Assembly (NCBI GenBank): GCA_963576565.1
Contig: OY755038.1
Coordinates: 175,450,907-175,514,906 of the forward strand
Direction of reading: 5' to 3'
Source of the DNA: Aspidapion aeneum
Taxonomy: Eukaryota > Arthropoda > Insecta > Coleoptera > Brentidae
DNA: 64,000 bases
Shown: positions 33,405 to 45,309 of the stretch, one piece after another
Layout of the letters: each line of letters starts with the position of its first letter
Position numbering within the stretch: position 1 is the first letter of the stretch
The notes under the pieces: generated by a model
Told to the model about the DNA's origin: nothing
What the model saw: only the letters and a program-made list of their open reading frames with translations
Database searches by the model: none
Position numbers and translations under genes: made by a program

Positions 33405-35727
33405 TGTAGCAGATTTCATTTAGTGAATTTTGCAGAACTAAATCGTTTTCTTATTCTAATAGTGTTATTTCCCGTCGGTTTGGTTTTACAAGACTATGAA
33501 ACATTTGGGGTGTTTTAACAAGTATATAATCGTAAAACTTCTATTAAAAATTTATGGTGCTTGTCAGCCCGTTTCCAAAAATCTGTTTTCTTAAATAAAT
33601 TGTTTAGTTATAAAAAATAAGGTTTTGTGAGAAACATCTTTTGGGTATAATAAAATTATTGTCGGCAATCCTTTTTAAGACTTCATAAAGCACATGTTGT
33701 ATTCTCCTAAGATACAGTTATGTTCAAATGTTTTGTTTAAACTGTCAAATAATCAGATTACGGTTTGCACCATTGAACCGTACGAAATTTTGCAAAAAAA
33801 CTGATACCTAACAAGACAGAGTTTTCACTAATTAGCATATATGCGTATCTACCTTCTTCGTTGAACTCACTGACCACGCTGAGTTATATGGAGAAAATTT
33901 ATCTATTTTCAATCTAGCCACTGTCGACGGCGAAAAATGTATCTTCCATATGATCAGAATGCGTAACTACATTTTTCTTTTTGTGTGGAAAAACTTGTTC
34001 ATTTATAATATATAGTAGCATTTGTCTTTTGACGATGTTAATTAGTTCCATCGAAATACGGGAACCAAGTGTGCAAAATTAAAAGAAATCTGCAACTTTG
34101 TACTTTAAGGAAATTAGGAACGATTGGCGTCTAGATTTAATATGTTTTATAATATAGGTTCAACGTCGTTTTTTTAGTCTAAGGAGGTCTTTAAAAAATA
34201 ATTTTCTTGTTTATAATTTTGACAAAGCCAATCCATTTTCAGATCTCAAAGGCCTATATATAAAGGCATTTTCAAAATATATTTTAATTGGCAAGGCAAT
34301 TTTCTTTTGTAATTAAGTAAATTTTGTTTGGCCATTCATTTAAGATTCTTTCCTTTAGAGGGTAATATTGGGTGACTTTTGGTTTTTCTATTCTTCTCTT
34401 GTAAAATTTTTAAGATAAGTTCATTTTCACATCACTTTCTAGTACCATTTTAAGTAAAGATGTACAGATACCAATGTTGATCTAAGCCTCTCCATTTTGA
34501 TTGGTTTAAGAGATCTTGCTGATCAAGGGTCAATGGTACCCGCCCTTTTTGTTTAAGCCAAGCCTATTCATTTAAGGGCCATTTTAAAGAAGGGTGGGAA
34601 AAAAGTTTCTTTTTTGGAATACGAAATATCAAAGTTGAGTTTCGATTTTGACACGACAAAAGTGAGTTTTGGTTAGAAAGTCACATTTTTCGAGTTGCGA
34701 GAGTTTTATCCCCATTTTTGAATGTAAGTTTTTCTTCCGGCAAAGAAATGCTTGTCATTTCTTTGTCATCCATCTTCTTTAAAATGGCTAAAACAAATAC
34801 AACAACTTTGTATATGTCCTTAATGAACTTATACATTATAAGATTTTCTTTTGTTTATTTAAAAGAAAACCTTTACTTTTGTTTTTAAAATTTGTCGAGT
34901 TCTTTACAGATTTATCAAAGTTAGTTCAAAGAAAATCAGATTTTAAATTAAATAAATGCATAGAGAATAATGTAAATTTTTAAAGTTGTGATTAACAATA
35001 ACTATCAAATTTAGTAATACGATTATTGCATCGTTTACAAAATCATTTGTAACCTTTGAAATTGTAATGAAATTCATCATTTTTTTTTTAAATAAAATAT
35101 AAACCTTGTGTAAACCAGAAACAATCTCTTTTTATTAAAACAGGAAATAATTAAGGCTATAAACCAACATAAAAACCAAGTTAAGTTGTGTCAAGAAGTC
35201 TCTTTAGCTAACTTTGGGTATTAATTAGTTTTGTTCATTTAATATAGTTGCAATTTACAACTTAGCTTGATTAAACTTGGAAAACTTTAATTCAGCATCT
35301 AAATGAAACTATAAAAGTAAATAAATAATTCTAAATGAAAATAAAAACCTTATCTTTAAAAAAATAACTGTTATATTTTCTTATTGTTCAAAATAGTAAA
35401 CTTTAACATTTCTACATTTCATAAATAAAATAAAAAAAAAAAACAAAAGAATTCAAGTAAAAAAACTTTACATACACGATATGTGCGAGAAAATACATGA
35501 AAGATGATTTGTTTGGTAAGTGATATATTTAGTTTACTAATAAGGTGATCCAGCCAAGAAAGAATCAACGTTCCTGGGATACTTCTGCAGTTGTCGATCC
35601 GTATCCACTTTTGTTGTCTACCAGTTCCACTTGAGATCTTAATTAGGTAGTTCAAACAAATTTACACCTAGTTATGCTTCGCAGAAGTCAGCCTTTTATC
35701 ATTAGTATATCCGCTCGCCACGTTACA
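33405..35727 (+). repeat. Left LTR of the giant element (2323 bp)
   Basis: Begins tgtagcagatttcatttagt and ends cgctcgccacgttaca. By eye it is about 96% identical to the right LTR over the first few hundred bases. It lacks about 95 bp that the right LTR has around 52340-52505. It holds no credible gene; the short minus-strand frame at 35419-35655 is not conserved in the right copy. Confidence 0.9.
34255..34265 (+). promoter_or_regulatory. Possible TATA box in left LTR
   Basis: tatatataaag in a GC-richer local context (ggcc before it), conserved in the right LTR at about 51659. Plausible as the U3 promoter but untested; many TA-rich strings occur in this DNA. Confidence 0.3.
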
Positions 35728-35730
35728 ATT

Positions 35731-35742
35731 TGGAGTCAGGCA
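35731..35742 (+). promoter_or_regulatory. Candidate primer-binding site
   Basis: tggagtcaggca lies 3 bp after the left LTR. It starts with TGG, the complement of the CCA end of tRNAs. The tRNA species was not identified. Confidence 0.45.
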
Positions 35743-36612
35743 TTTAGGGTTTTTAAATTTTTGCCAACAAAGTTATTTTTTCTCTTATTTCAATTCACTT
35801 TTCTTTTCTGCTAGCTACTTTTCTTGCTGAGGTTATTCTGTTAACCTATATTTTAATTTTTTTTCTTTGAGGTTATTTCGTTAACCTAGGTTATAGTTTC
35901 ATTATTGAGGTTATACAGTTAACCCGTCATTTGGTTTTCATATTTTTTTAAAGTAATTTTCATTGTCATTATAGTTTATTTTAATTAAAATAGAAAATTG
36001 GTACAGTTGGCAATTTTTAAAATATTGGTTGGTTTACTTTATAAAGAGTTCAATTAATGAATACAGATGTATATAGCTGAGTTCATAGCATTTTCTTTAT
36101 ATCAGTAGTAACTTCAAGACTACAGAAAATCATCAGTTTTCCAGGAAAGCATGAAGGCAAGGAGGATAGAAGAAAATTCTGCATGTTTTGTGTGTATTTT
36201 TTTTCAGCACTAACCATTTTTATTTGAACGAGCTAAACAAAATAATTTAGAAAATTTTTTTATAGCGAATATTGCGGGAATTAGTTTTGGATAAATCGAA
36301 ACTCCTAACTAAAAATAATTTAGTTAGAATATTCAAGCTAAGTTAATGATCTCTATTTCTGACCATTGTTTTCTTTTGTTTTAATCATGTAACGTAACTT
36401 TTTCACTAAGGAGTACAAATTTTTTGTTTAAAAACAAATGAATCAAAAGTTGGTATTGTAAGTTACGTTTGAAATTATTAGTCATCACAGAGGTTCATTA
36501 ATTTAGTTTATTTTGAGTCTATTACGTGTGGTAATATTAATTATGCTCTCGAATCATGGGTAAAAGTCATATAAGTAAACATTGGTATTTTTTCTTTTAT
36601 GTTATACTTTTT

Positions 36613-37160
<548 letters not shown>

Positions 37161-37315
37161 AGTTTTCTTTGAATAACGGAGAAGGTTGATTGTAATTTTT
37201 TTTTTTTTCATTTTTTTCCCCACTAGGAAAAATAAATGTGTCGCATTAGTATCTACGTGTTAATTACGTTATATTCATGTTCATTTGCTGTACGTAACGC
37301 GGAATGAAAAATAGA

Positions 37316-38360
37316 TAGAACTCAAAATTTTTCTACGTTGTCCGACGCCTATTCTCCACCTCCTTCGATCCTGACAGTCATCTTCGGCCAGGTTTTTTTT
37401 TGGCTCATTGATTTTTGGATTGACTGTTGCCATTCCAGTTTAGGACGCCCTCTTTTTCTGTGCCCTACTGGTTACCATTCTAGGACCTGCTTTGGTAATC
37501 TTTCGTCGCTCATCCGTTGTACATGGCCGAACCATATCAGTTGCCTTTTTGTGATGTCATCCCTTATGCTTCCCTCTTCCCATTCTTTCTTTTATGAACT
37601 CATTTTTTATAAGATCTGTTCTAGATATTCTCATTGATCTTCTTGTTGCATCCATTTCGACACTTTTCATTTTTGCTTTATATTTTTCTGTTACGCGACA
37701 AGTCTCTATTCCATACAACAGCGTGCTTTTCACCATTGTTTCATATATGTTAAATTTTACATTCTTTTTTATCTCTCTGCTTCATAAAATACTGTTAAGA
37801 CAACCAATAACCTTTTTTGCTTTTACTATTCTTTTTTTCAGTTCGTTACAGTCTGTTCCCGTCTTATCAAATGTGACACCCAAGTATACATACTCATTAC
37901 ATGGAGATATTATTTGTTCATTTTCTAGTTCTAATTCACTTGATTCGTTTCCAATACATAAGTACTGTGTCTTGTCCACGTTCACTGTTAACCCCCACTT
38001 TTGGTATTCTTCCGTTAACTTTCTCATCATATACTCCATGTCTTCTTTATCATTAGCTACAATTACTTGGTCGTCAGCAAACTGTAGTGTGTATATGGTA
38101 AATCGGTTGTTAAGTTGTATTCCCATGCCGTGTACTTTGCGTTTCCAGTTTTTTAGAGCTACTGTGATATATATTTTAAAAGAGTTGGAGAGATACAACA
38201 TCCCTGTCTTAAGCCTTTCGTCACCAGGAATTCTTTTGAAAGTCGATTTCCAATTTTAATTTTAGATTTTGACCCTTTGTATAGTTCTTTTATCGCTTTT
38301 ATGTATGTATGATTGATATTAGTCTGCTCTAACAGTGTCCATAATTTTTCTACTGCAAAA
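37316..38360 (-). pseudogene. Non-LTR retrotransposon fragment, antisense, 5'-truncated
   Basis: On the minus strand the RT blocks are in order: KGLRQGCCISPT (about 38180-38215), then in a shifted frame FKIYITVALKNW, the catalytic LQFADDQVIVAND (about 38060-38100) and GLTVNVDKTQYLCIG. Downstream is a C-terminal region with VEMDATRRSMRISR (about 37620-37665) and IWFGHVQRM (about 37512-37540), a layout common in insect LINEs of the RTE/BovB-like and related groups. Frameshifts (for example at about 38180) and stops make it dead. It inserted into the giant element in antisense, so it is not that element's pol. Clade assignment is tentative. Confidence 0.82.
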
Positions 38361-38369
38361 TAACGCGAA

Positions 38370-41265
38370 ATATTTTTGCGCCATTCAAATGTACAATGTT
38401 CTTTTTTCTCTTTAGTTTTTTTTTTAATTTTGGGTAAATATTTGCTCGTTTTTTTTACAGAAAAGCAAGTCTTCTAATTTTTTTTTTGTAAAGTAATGCA
38501 AGTTTTATATCACAAAATGGTAGTTTCGCTCATATAAAAAAACCAAGTAATTCGTAAGTCTAACTGTATAAGATTACTTATACGTGAATATAGGTAATTT
38601 TCAGTCTATAATCAAATAAGTATGTGCATACTACTCGTTTTACTTATTTCTTCTTTCAGGAAATAGCTTTCATAACCATGTTTATTTAGGTTTTTACAAT
38701 TAGTCATTGCCATATTGCAGAAAAATCTTAAAAATATTTTAATTAGGTCGCGATTAATTTCTTTTCTCTGTAAAAAAGTATGCACTGGAAAATACTGCAT
38801 GTTTAAGCCAAACTACTAACAAACCGTTGAATAATTTTTTTGTGGTACATAACACAACATTGGGCCATGAGCCATTACATTATTGTGAAATTTTCTATTA
38901 TTGTTCTAATAGGTATATAGTCATCAACATTTACATCTTTTATCCACACGGATATATAACAAAAAAAAAACATTTTTATAGCGCATCTAGGATAACAGAA
39001 AACCTTTTTATATTTTCAAGAGCCTTGAACAATGCAAAACTCTAACCAATGTTTTTATTGTTAGATGTCAAAACTTATGTCATGTTGTTACCTGGTTTAT
39101 CCTAAAACAAATAACATTTTTAAAGTTAAATAAAGTACATCAAAATATTAAAAAAGAAAATCAAATGCTTAATTTCTCTATAAATGCAGTAGTAACAAAC
39201 ATAAATGTAATTAATAAATTAAACTAAACTATTAAAAGGAAAAGCACCTAAGCAGAAAAGTTTAAGCATTGCTTTTCTTGAAAATCTATAATTTTTCATA
39301 ACCTAAACTATAGCATACTCTTGTTTTTTTTTTATAGAAGAAGTAAAATTACTTTAAGGAAAAATATATCTAGAATATGGCATAAATTATTTTAATTGAT
39401 TATTAATTTTTAAATTGCCAATATAATTTTAAATTAAAATAATAAAAATAATATTAGATTAATCAGAGATAATAAATAATAATAAAATTAATATTAACAA
39501 AAAGATAATCTGTAAACATATTTTGGAAATATTGGAAAAGGAATAAGATCCTTTACTCCACACTTTGGGAATTCTTTATACTTTTGACAAAAGAAAAACT
39601 ATCCAAAGATTGCTTAATGGTTTATTTCATAAAATGATTCCAGACCGGTTTCGAGCCTCTGCTCATATTCAAGGGTATATTACTAGTATTTTGGCGATAA
39701 CAGGAAAGCAACAACTAAATACTGGTTCAGTACATAGAGATTTTTTTTTAGAAAAAAAGAGAAAAATCTGTAAACATGTTGACGCCTAATTTTCTTGTGA
39801 AAAGAAATGAAAAATTATTCCAAATTTTATAAATCTAATTAATTAAGTAATTAATAAAGCAACAATATAAAATTATATGCGAAAAGATTCACCTTTTAAC
39901 GTTTAACTAAAAATGCATCTATTAAAATTAATTTGAAAATAAACAAAACAGGTCAAAATTATTAACTATTGCTAAAAGACAATGAAGAGTTTATTTGGAA
40001 TCAATTTTCGAAAAGAAAGGCATAGATTGTCAAAGTCAATTCTTTCTTTTCGTAATAAAAAACACAACAATTATCAACAGGTTAACTGAAATTGCTAAAT
40101 CCTTTTTTGTTGTTTTGTTGTTCACTAAATTTTGCTGAATTTCATTTTATGTTAAAGAATAGGAAGTGTTTAAGTTAGTATTAGACCTTTGATACTGGAA
40201 ATGTTTGTACATGTTTGAAGAAGTAATTTGAGTAATGATAGTCTGTCCTGAGTTACTAAAGTGAAAAATCACGGTTGTTACTTTTAATAGTAAAAATTTT
40301 GTGTCCTGCTGCATATATTTGAAAGATCAAAATTTGTTTCAGATTATTGTATTTTTTTTTGTTTTGTTTTATAAGATTTTCTGTTTCACAGTTTATTTGT
40401 TGTGTAAGTTCTTAACGAAAAACATTAATACAACTTTCATGATTTTAAAGTTTCCATAAAAACTAAAATTATTCCATAGATTAAGTAGTAGACTTATTTA
40501 CATAGCAAAATAAGTTAAATGATTAAAACTATTGCAAAACTATACTAGTACGGCAAGAGCCAGGCGTATGCTTTATTACATCGTTAATTATATTCCATGC
40601 ATTGTTTTCTTTAATTTGGTCATTTTTGTTTGTTGTTCTCTTCTATCAATATAAAAAGTAAAAAAAGTTGTCTCTCAATGTTTCATGTCAGGTTTAGACC
40701 TACAAGTCGTTTCATTTGTTTTAAGAGCATTATTACTAATTTTAATATAAATACAGATTTTTACAGTATCGGTATCATTGAAATAGGCTATGTAAAATTT
40801 TAATAACCGAATACTTACAATTAATTTAAAAAAAAAATAGCCCAGAAAAACAGACATACAAACTACATAAGTCATTAAAATTCACAAATCAAGGTGTAAG
40901 TTGATGTGCCTGTGATTGTGACTTTGATAAGTTTTTGCTCATGCTCTCATTATTGGTTTCAGCCACAGCTTTGCGCAAGAGATGTCTCTGTGAAGATCTT
41001 TGGCAAAAAGTCTGCGAAGATGGTTCGGATGCTAATGTTTTCAAGTTTTTTTTTATTATTATGTCAGTCTACAGCTTTTCACATATTTATTAGTATATTA
41101 ACCATGCTTCAAACACTACTAATTTCTGGAAAAAATCGATATCACATAGCAGTATTTTTATGTTCAGTTTAAGGTTTTAATGTTTTTTTATCAACAATTA
41201 CAGACCTATGGTAAATTAAGCCAAAACAAAAATTCATGGAAAACAAGTAAATCCATGACGAATCT
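38370..41265. other. 2.9-kb AT-rich interior of the giant element, no gene
   Basis: Very AT-rich. Several frames of 60-90 codons have low-complexity, Phe/Ile/Lys/Asn-rich translations with no motif. No gag or pol signature could be found on either strand. Confidence 0.45.
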
Positions 41266-41269
41266 GATA

Positions 41270-41706
41270 CCTTCCTAAACCATTAGGACATTCACAGTGG
41301 ACTTTATGCTTTATCAGCTATGAAAACAGTTTTTTGTAAATATCTCAGAAACGAAAGCTCCTATGAAATTTTCGGTTATAACACAAATTATTGACAAAAA
41401 TATATTCTACTAAAAACAAACCTTCATTAGTGTAAATGAATTTTGACTCAAATCTAATCAGCTCGTGACAGTTTTCAATACTGTTTTATCTAAAACTCTC
41501 ATGAAAATCGGTTCAGCAGTTTAGGACCTGTCGTTTTACAGATACACATAAAGACAGACGTAAAGCCGATACTGCTAAGATAGGACCAAATACTCCAAAG
41601 TAACACTCTTTCGGCATTATCTCAAAAAAAATCAATTAAAAATTTCCGCCAAAACATTAATTTTCTTTTTAACAATTGCTATGCTGGTTAGGAAGATAAA
41701 AATGTA
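41270..41706 (-). repeat. Dispersed repeat R, nearly full copy, inverted
   Basis: On the minus strand it runs from atttttatcttcctaaccag through gtcctatcttagcagtatcg, cgagctgattagatttgagt and caataatttgtgttataacc to gctgataaagcataaagtcc. This is the same order as 33197-33404 followed by 53226-53480, which lets the interrupted copy be pieced together. Confidence 0.7.
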
Positions 41707-41738
41707 AATCTATGGTTTTTTTTTGTTCATTTAACAAA

Positions 41739-41739
<1 letters not shown>

Positions 41740-41787
<48 letters not shown>
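41740..41787. repeat. (AT)n microsatellite
   Basis: About 48 bp of AT dinucleotides adjacent to the end of repeat R. Confidence 0.92.
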
Positions 41788-41788
<1 letters not shown>

Positions 41789-41789
41789 C

Positions 41790-42583
41790 AATAAACAATT
41801 GCTGTTCAGTTCACAATTGTTTCAGCAAAAACAAAAGCAACTGGTCTTGTATAATTTTGCCCTGCTGATTTCAAAAATGCCTTCCGTTTTTTTTTCCTCG
41901 TATCCGCTCTAGTTTTTAGAAAAAAAAAATTGAATTAAAATTTTTCTTTACCCCGATAACTGTATATTGAAAATATCTTTATATTTTTGTTGCAATGCGC
42001 TTGATGTAAGAACATGCCTCTTATTCGTCATCATCAAGTTTATTTGTTTTAAGGTTTTTAGAGATTTTTTTAACCAAAATTGTGTTATATTCCCTATTTT
42101 TCTTTTTCACATTCGACTCGCTAAAGGGACTATTTTCCATACAACAATTTTTATGTAACGTATCAGACTATTTAATTTCGTAGGCAAAATTGACATATTA
42201 CCTCCACTTCACTCTCACTGGCGGCACAAACAATAGTCATATGTGTTGCAAATACAGTGGCGGCCAACAATCTAAGATTACTAAAACAACCAAGATTAGC
42301 TAAAAACATTAAAAAATTGTGAGGCACCAAAATGTGTTTTGATCAGTGTAATTAGTATTATTCGTCAAAAGTTATTTTTTAATTTGAAGGACAATTAATA
42401 AGTTTTGGTTTAAGTCATTTTTAATAAAACAGAAACAATTTTGAGTTTTTTTTTAAATAAATTAAGTACTTTTCCTTAAGCACAAAATTAACGCTTTGGT
42501 ACAGCTAATTTCAATGTTTTATTAACCCAAACGAATTTCGAGTATCTATCCACAATTGAACAAATCTCGGTTGCTAATATTGG
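41790..42583. other. AT-rich spacer inside the giant element
   Basis: No gene, terminal repeat or array could be supported. The 63-codon frame at 41967-42158 is hydrophobic but without recognisable features. Confidence 0.35.
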
Positions 42584-42619
42584 TTTTTCCCGAGGGGTCA
42601 TCAGCTTTCAACAGTACTG

Positions 42620-42990
42620 TACAAATTTCACAACAGTACCCGACAGTACCACGACAGGATCCAACAGTACTCGACAGTACACGACAGTACCCAACAGTAC
42701 TCGACAGTACCACGACAGGACCCAACAGTACTCGACAGTACACGACAGTACCCAACAGTACTCAACAGTACACGACAGGACCCAACAGTACCCGACAGTA
42801 CACGACAGTACCCAACAGTACACGACAGGACCCAACAGTACCCGACAGTACACGACAGTACCCAACAGTACTCGACAGTACACGACAGGACCCAACAGTA
42901 CTCGACAGTACACGACAGTACCCAACAGTACACGACAGTACGTAACAGTACTCAACAGTACACGATAGAATCCAACAGGACACGACAGTA
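42620..42990 (+). repeat. Minisatellite, about 11-bp unit cracagtacmc
   Basis: More than thirty copies of an about 11-bp unit (cgacagtacac, caacagtaccc and variants). All frames stay open across it, giving DST/NST/VPT-rich or YCRVL-rich translations that should not be taken for proteins. Confidence 0.92.
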
Positions 42991-43019
42991 CTCGACACAA
43001 TCCTCTTACCCGAAACAGT

Positions 43020-43392
43020 GGCGTAGATGCGAAAAGACAGGATGACCTTTTTTTTTTTGTTTTTTGGTCGCAAGTTTTTTGAGTGCGCGCTAAGGCCTTG
43101 TCGGCGTTCCCCAAACAGGATGACCTTTTTTGTTTTTGTGGGCGCACGAGTTGTGAGCGCGGCGCGGTTCCCCAAAGATGATGACCTTTTTTTTTTTTTT
43201 TTTTGGTCGCCAGTGTTTTGAGGACGCGCTAAGGCCCTACGGGCCTTCCCCAGGATGCGCTTTTTTTGTTTTGGTCGTAAGATTTGTGAGCGCGGCGCGG
43301 TTCCCCAAAGATGATAAGATGATGAGCTTTTTTTTTTTTTTTTTGCTCGCATGTTTTTTGAGGGCGCGCTTTGTCCGCACCCCCCAAGGCAC
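43020..43392 (+). repeat. GC-richer imperfect repeats with poly-T tracts
   Basis: Alternating versions of gatgacctttt(T)n, ggtcgccagtgttttgagga, gcgcgctaaggcc and gtgagcgcggcgcggttccc recur three to four times at roughly 60-120-bp intervals. They lie between the two minisatellite blocks of the TIR element. Confidence 0.75.
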
Positions 43393-43394
43393 GA

Positions 43395-43560
43395 CGACAG
43401 TACTCAACAGGACCCAACAGTACTCGACAGTACACGACAGTACCCAACAGTACACCGACAGGACCCAACAGTACTCGACAATACACGACAGTACCCAACA
43501 GTACTCGACAGTACGCGACAGTACCCAACAGTACTCAACAGGACCCAACAGTACACGTCA
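43395..43560 (+). repeat. Minisatellite, second block
   Basis: The same 11-bp unit as at 42620-42990, about fifteen copies. The two blocks are in the same orientation, so they are not arms of a palindrome. Confidence 0.9.
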
Positions 43561-44280
43561 GGACCCAAGTCCTGTTGGACGCTGTACAAAATTTTAGGGT
43601 GCCGATGACCCCTCGGTTTTTCCTCTATCTCTGTCTGAGAATTTCCGTAATTATTAGTTGTTTGATATACAGATATGCTTGTTTAGATCGCTAAAAGTTC
43701 GCAATTTTGATTGTATATGTATTTACAGTGCAATACCTAGTAAAATTTTTGTTGTTGTATTTATTGTTGTACAGTTGTTTAAATAAAACATGACTAAGCT
43801 ACTTATTCAATTTTCAGTTGTAAAATGAGGGGTTCAGCAAAAAATTTGGTAGATGTTTTAAGAATTTTTGTCGAATTGATTGTCTTTTTGTAATTTTTTT
43901 TGTGAATAGTTGAGAAGGAGGATTTAGCAATCAGTTTTTTTTGTGATTCCTGAATATGAATTAAATAGGTTTTTTTTTTGTTCACAGGATACATATGAAT
44001 TTGGATCACGATTCTACAGTCTTATTCCTACTCCATAAAATGTTTTATTTAGTTCGTACTTATTTCAAATAGTTAATTAATTGGTAGTTAGTTTCACTAA
44101 TAAGTAGATTAAAACAGTAGATTAGTCAGTAGATACAATTGTAGATCAGCTAATAAATAATGAGTACTATCCTGTGTTTGTGGTTTGACAAATAATTTAG
44201 AAATAATTATAATAATATTTAATGAGCATGGAAAAGAGAGTTTGTCTAAAGGTTGATTTGTCACTGTCGCTTTAGTCAGA

Positions 44281-44612
44281 GAGTTATAAATTAAGAGAGA
44301 GAGAGAGATAAATATTTATGAAGAAAAAAATGTAAGAGAGAAATAAAGATATATGGAAAAATAATTAGAGAGAGTTATTAATTGAACGAGAGAGATAAAT
44401 ATATATGAAGAAAAAAATGTATGTACAGAGAGTTATAAATTGATAGAGAGAAATAAAGATATATGAAAAAATAATTAGAGAGAGTTATTAATTGAACGAG
44501 AGAGATAAACATATATGAAGAAAAAATACATTTACAGAGATTTATAAATTGATATGTATATTGAGAGAGAGATAAATATATATAAAAAAGTATTTACAGA
44601 GAGTTATAAAAA
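44281..44612 (+). repeat. Degenerate (AG)n-rich tandem repeat
   Basis: Units of about 115-125 bp contain agagagttataaattgatag, gagagataaatatatatgaa and aaaaataattagagagag. About three copies, imperfect. Confidence 0.7.
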
Positions 44613-44639
44613 AAAAGTTAGTTTTAGTTTTTTTAAATT

Positions 44640-45300
44640 TCTCCTAATAGGTACTACAACTAAATCCTAGTCTACCGGTTGAACTCGCCATTCAACCGGC
44701 GGCACATAGTTCATTAAGTTGTCATTGGTAAAAAAGCGACAGATGATAAAAATGTTAAGTTTGTAAATAGTAGCTCATCCCCAGATAGGTTTAGTTTATA
44801 TACAGAAGAACAAGCTAGGAAGCTTGTCTAAGTATACCGAAAAAAGAGTAAAACCAGTCTGCTAACCGTTACTGAGGTTGTAATGTCCTTAGATAGTTTA
44901 AAAAATAGCCTAGATAGTAGTAGATAGTGCGTATAATGTTAAGGTTAGTGTGAAGCCGTTTTCAAAAGACAAAGAGTCAGAGAGTGCTAATGCCCCTGTC
45001 GCCCGTCTTCAAGAATTCTTGGAGATACCACCTTATAGTGGCTGCGATATCTTAGCTTCAGTGAATAGACGTATTCCTGCAGGCAGTAAGATCGCAGAGC
45101 CTTTACAACTTCCAAAGAGATTAATTTAGAGGTGTCTTCCTCAATACAGTCCCTTCTAAAAAAAATACTTGTAAACTTAGCGGATCTGACAGAGGATTTA
45201 GAAGAAAGCTTCAGACGAGAGCAGCTTGAAAGAGTAAAAACCTTGTAAGGATGTGGGACACGAAACAACAAAACATCTACATGGTATAGTCGAAAAATGG
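44640..45300 (+). other. Coding-like remnant, possible gag relic
   Basis: This 660-bp stretch is less AT-rich than its surroundings. The plus strand has two open pieces in different frames: one includes VARLQEFLEIPPYSGCDIL (about 44996-45055), and one near 45110-45247 ends in NLADLTEDLEESFRREQLER and a stop. The minus strand is also open from 45271 to 44987 (94 codons). The acidic/basic helical pattern of the plus-strand piece would fit a gag or other structural protein. I recognise no family, and the strand cannot be decided from sequence alone. Confidence 0.3.
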
Positions 45301-45309
45301 TGTAATTTT

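Larger units (their letters stand above)
42590..43616. mobile_element. TIR element filled with an 11-bp minisatellite, 1027 bp
   Basis: Terminal inverted repeats ccgaggggtcatcagc (42590) and gccgatgacccctcgg (ending 43616) are flanked by 6-bp direct repeats, tttttc (42584-42589 and 43617-43622). The repeats continue inwards as a diverged tgtacaaat-like stretch on each side. The interior consists of minisatellite blocks (42620-42990 and 43395-43560) separated by a block of about 370 bp of GC-richer imperfect repeats. No transposase is present. The 6-bp duplication length is provisional because the flank is T-rich. Confidence 0.7.

Noticed and set aside
37316..38360. Antisense reverse transcriptase as the pol gene of the giant LTR element
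   Set aside because: The RT motifs (LQFADDQVIV, KGLRQGC, WFGHVQRM) are of non-LTR type and on the opposite strand to env and the LTR polarity.
42546..43608. Many long overlapping frames (VLSCTV- or QQYPTV-rich translations)
   Set aside because: They follow from the 11-bp minisatellite and poly-T/GC-rich repeats inside a TIR element; no non-repetitive domain is present.
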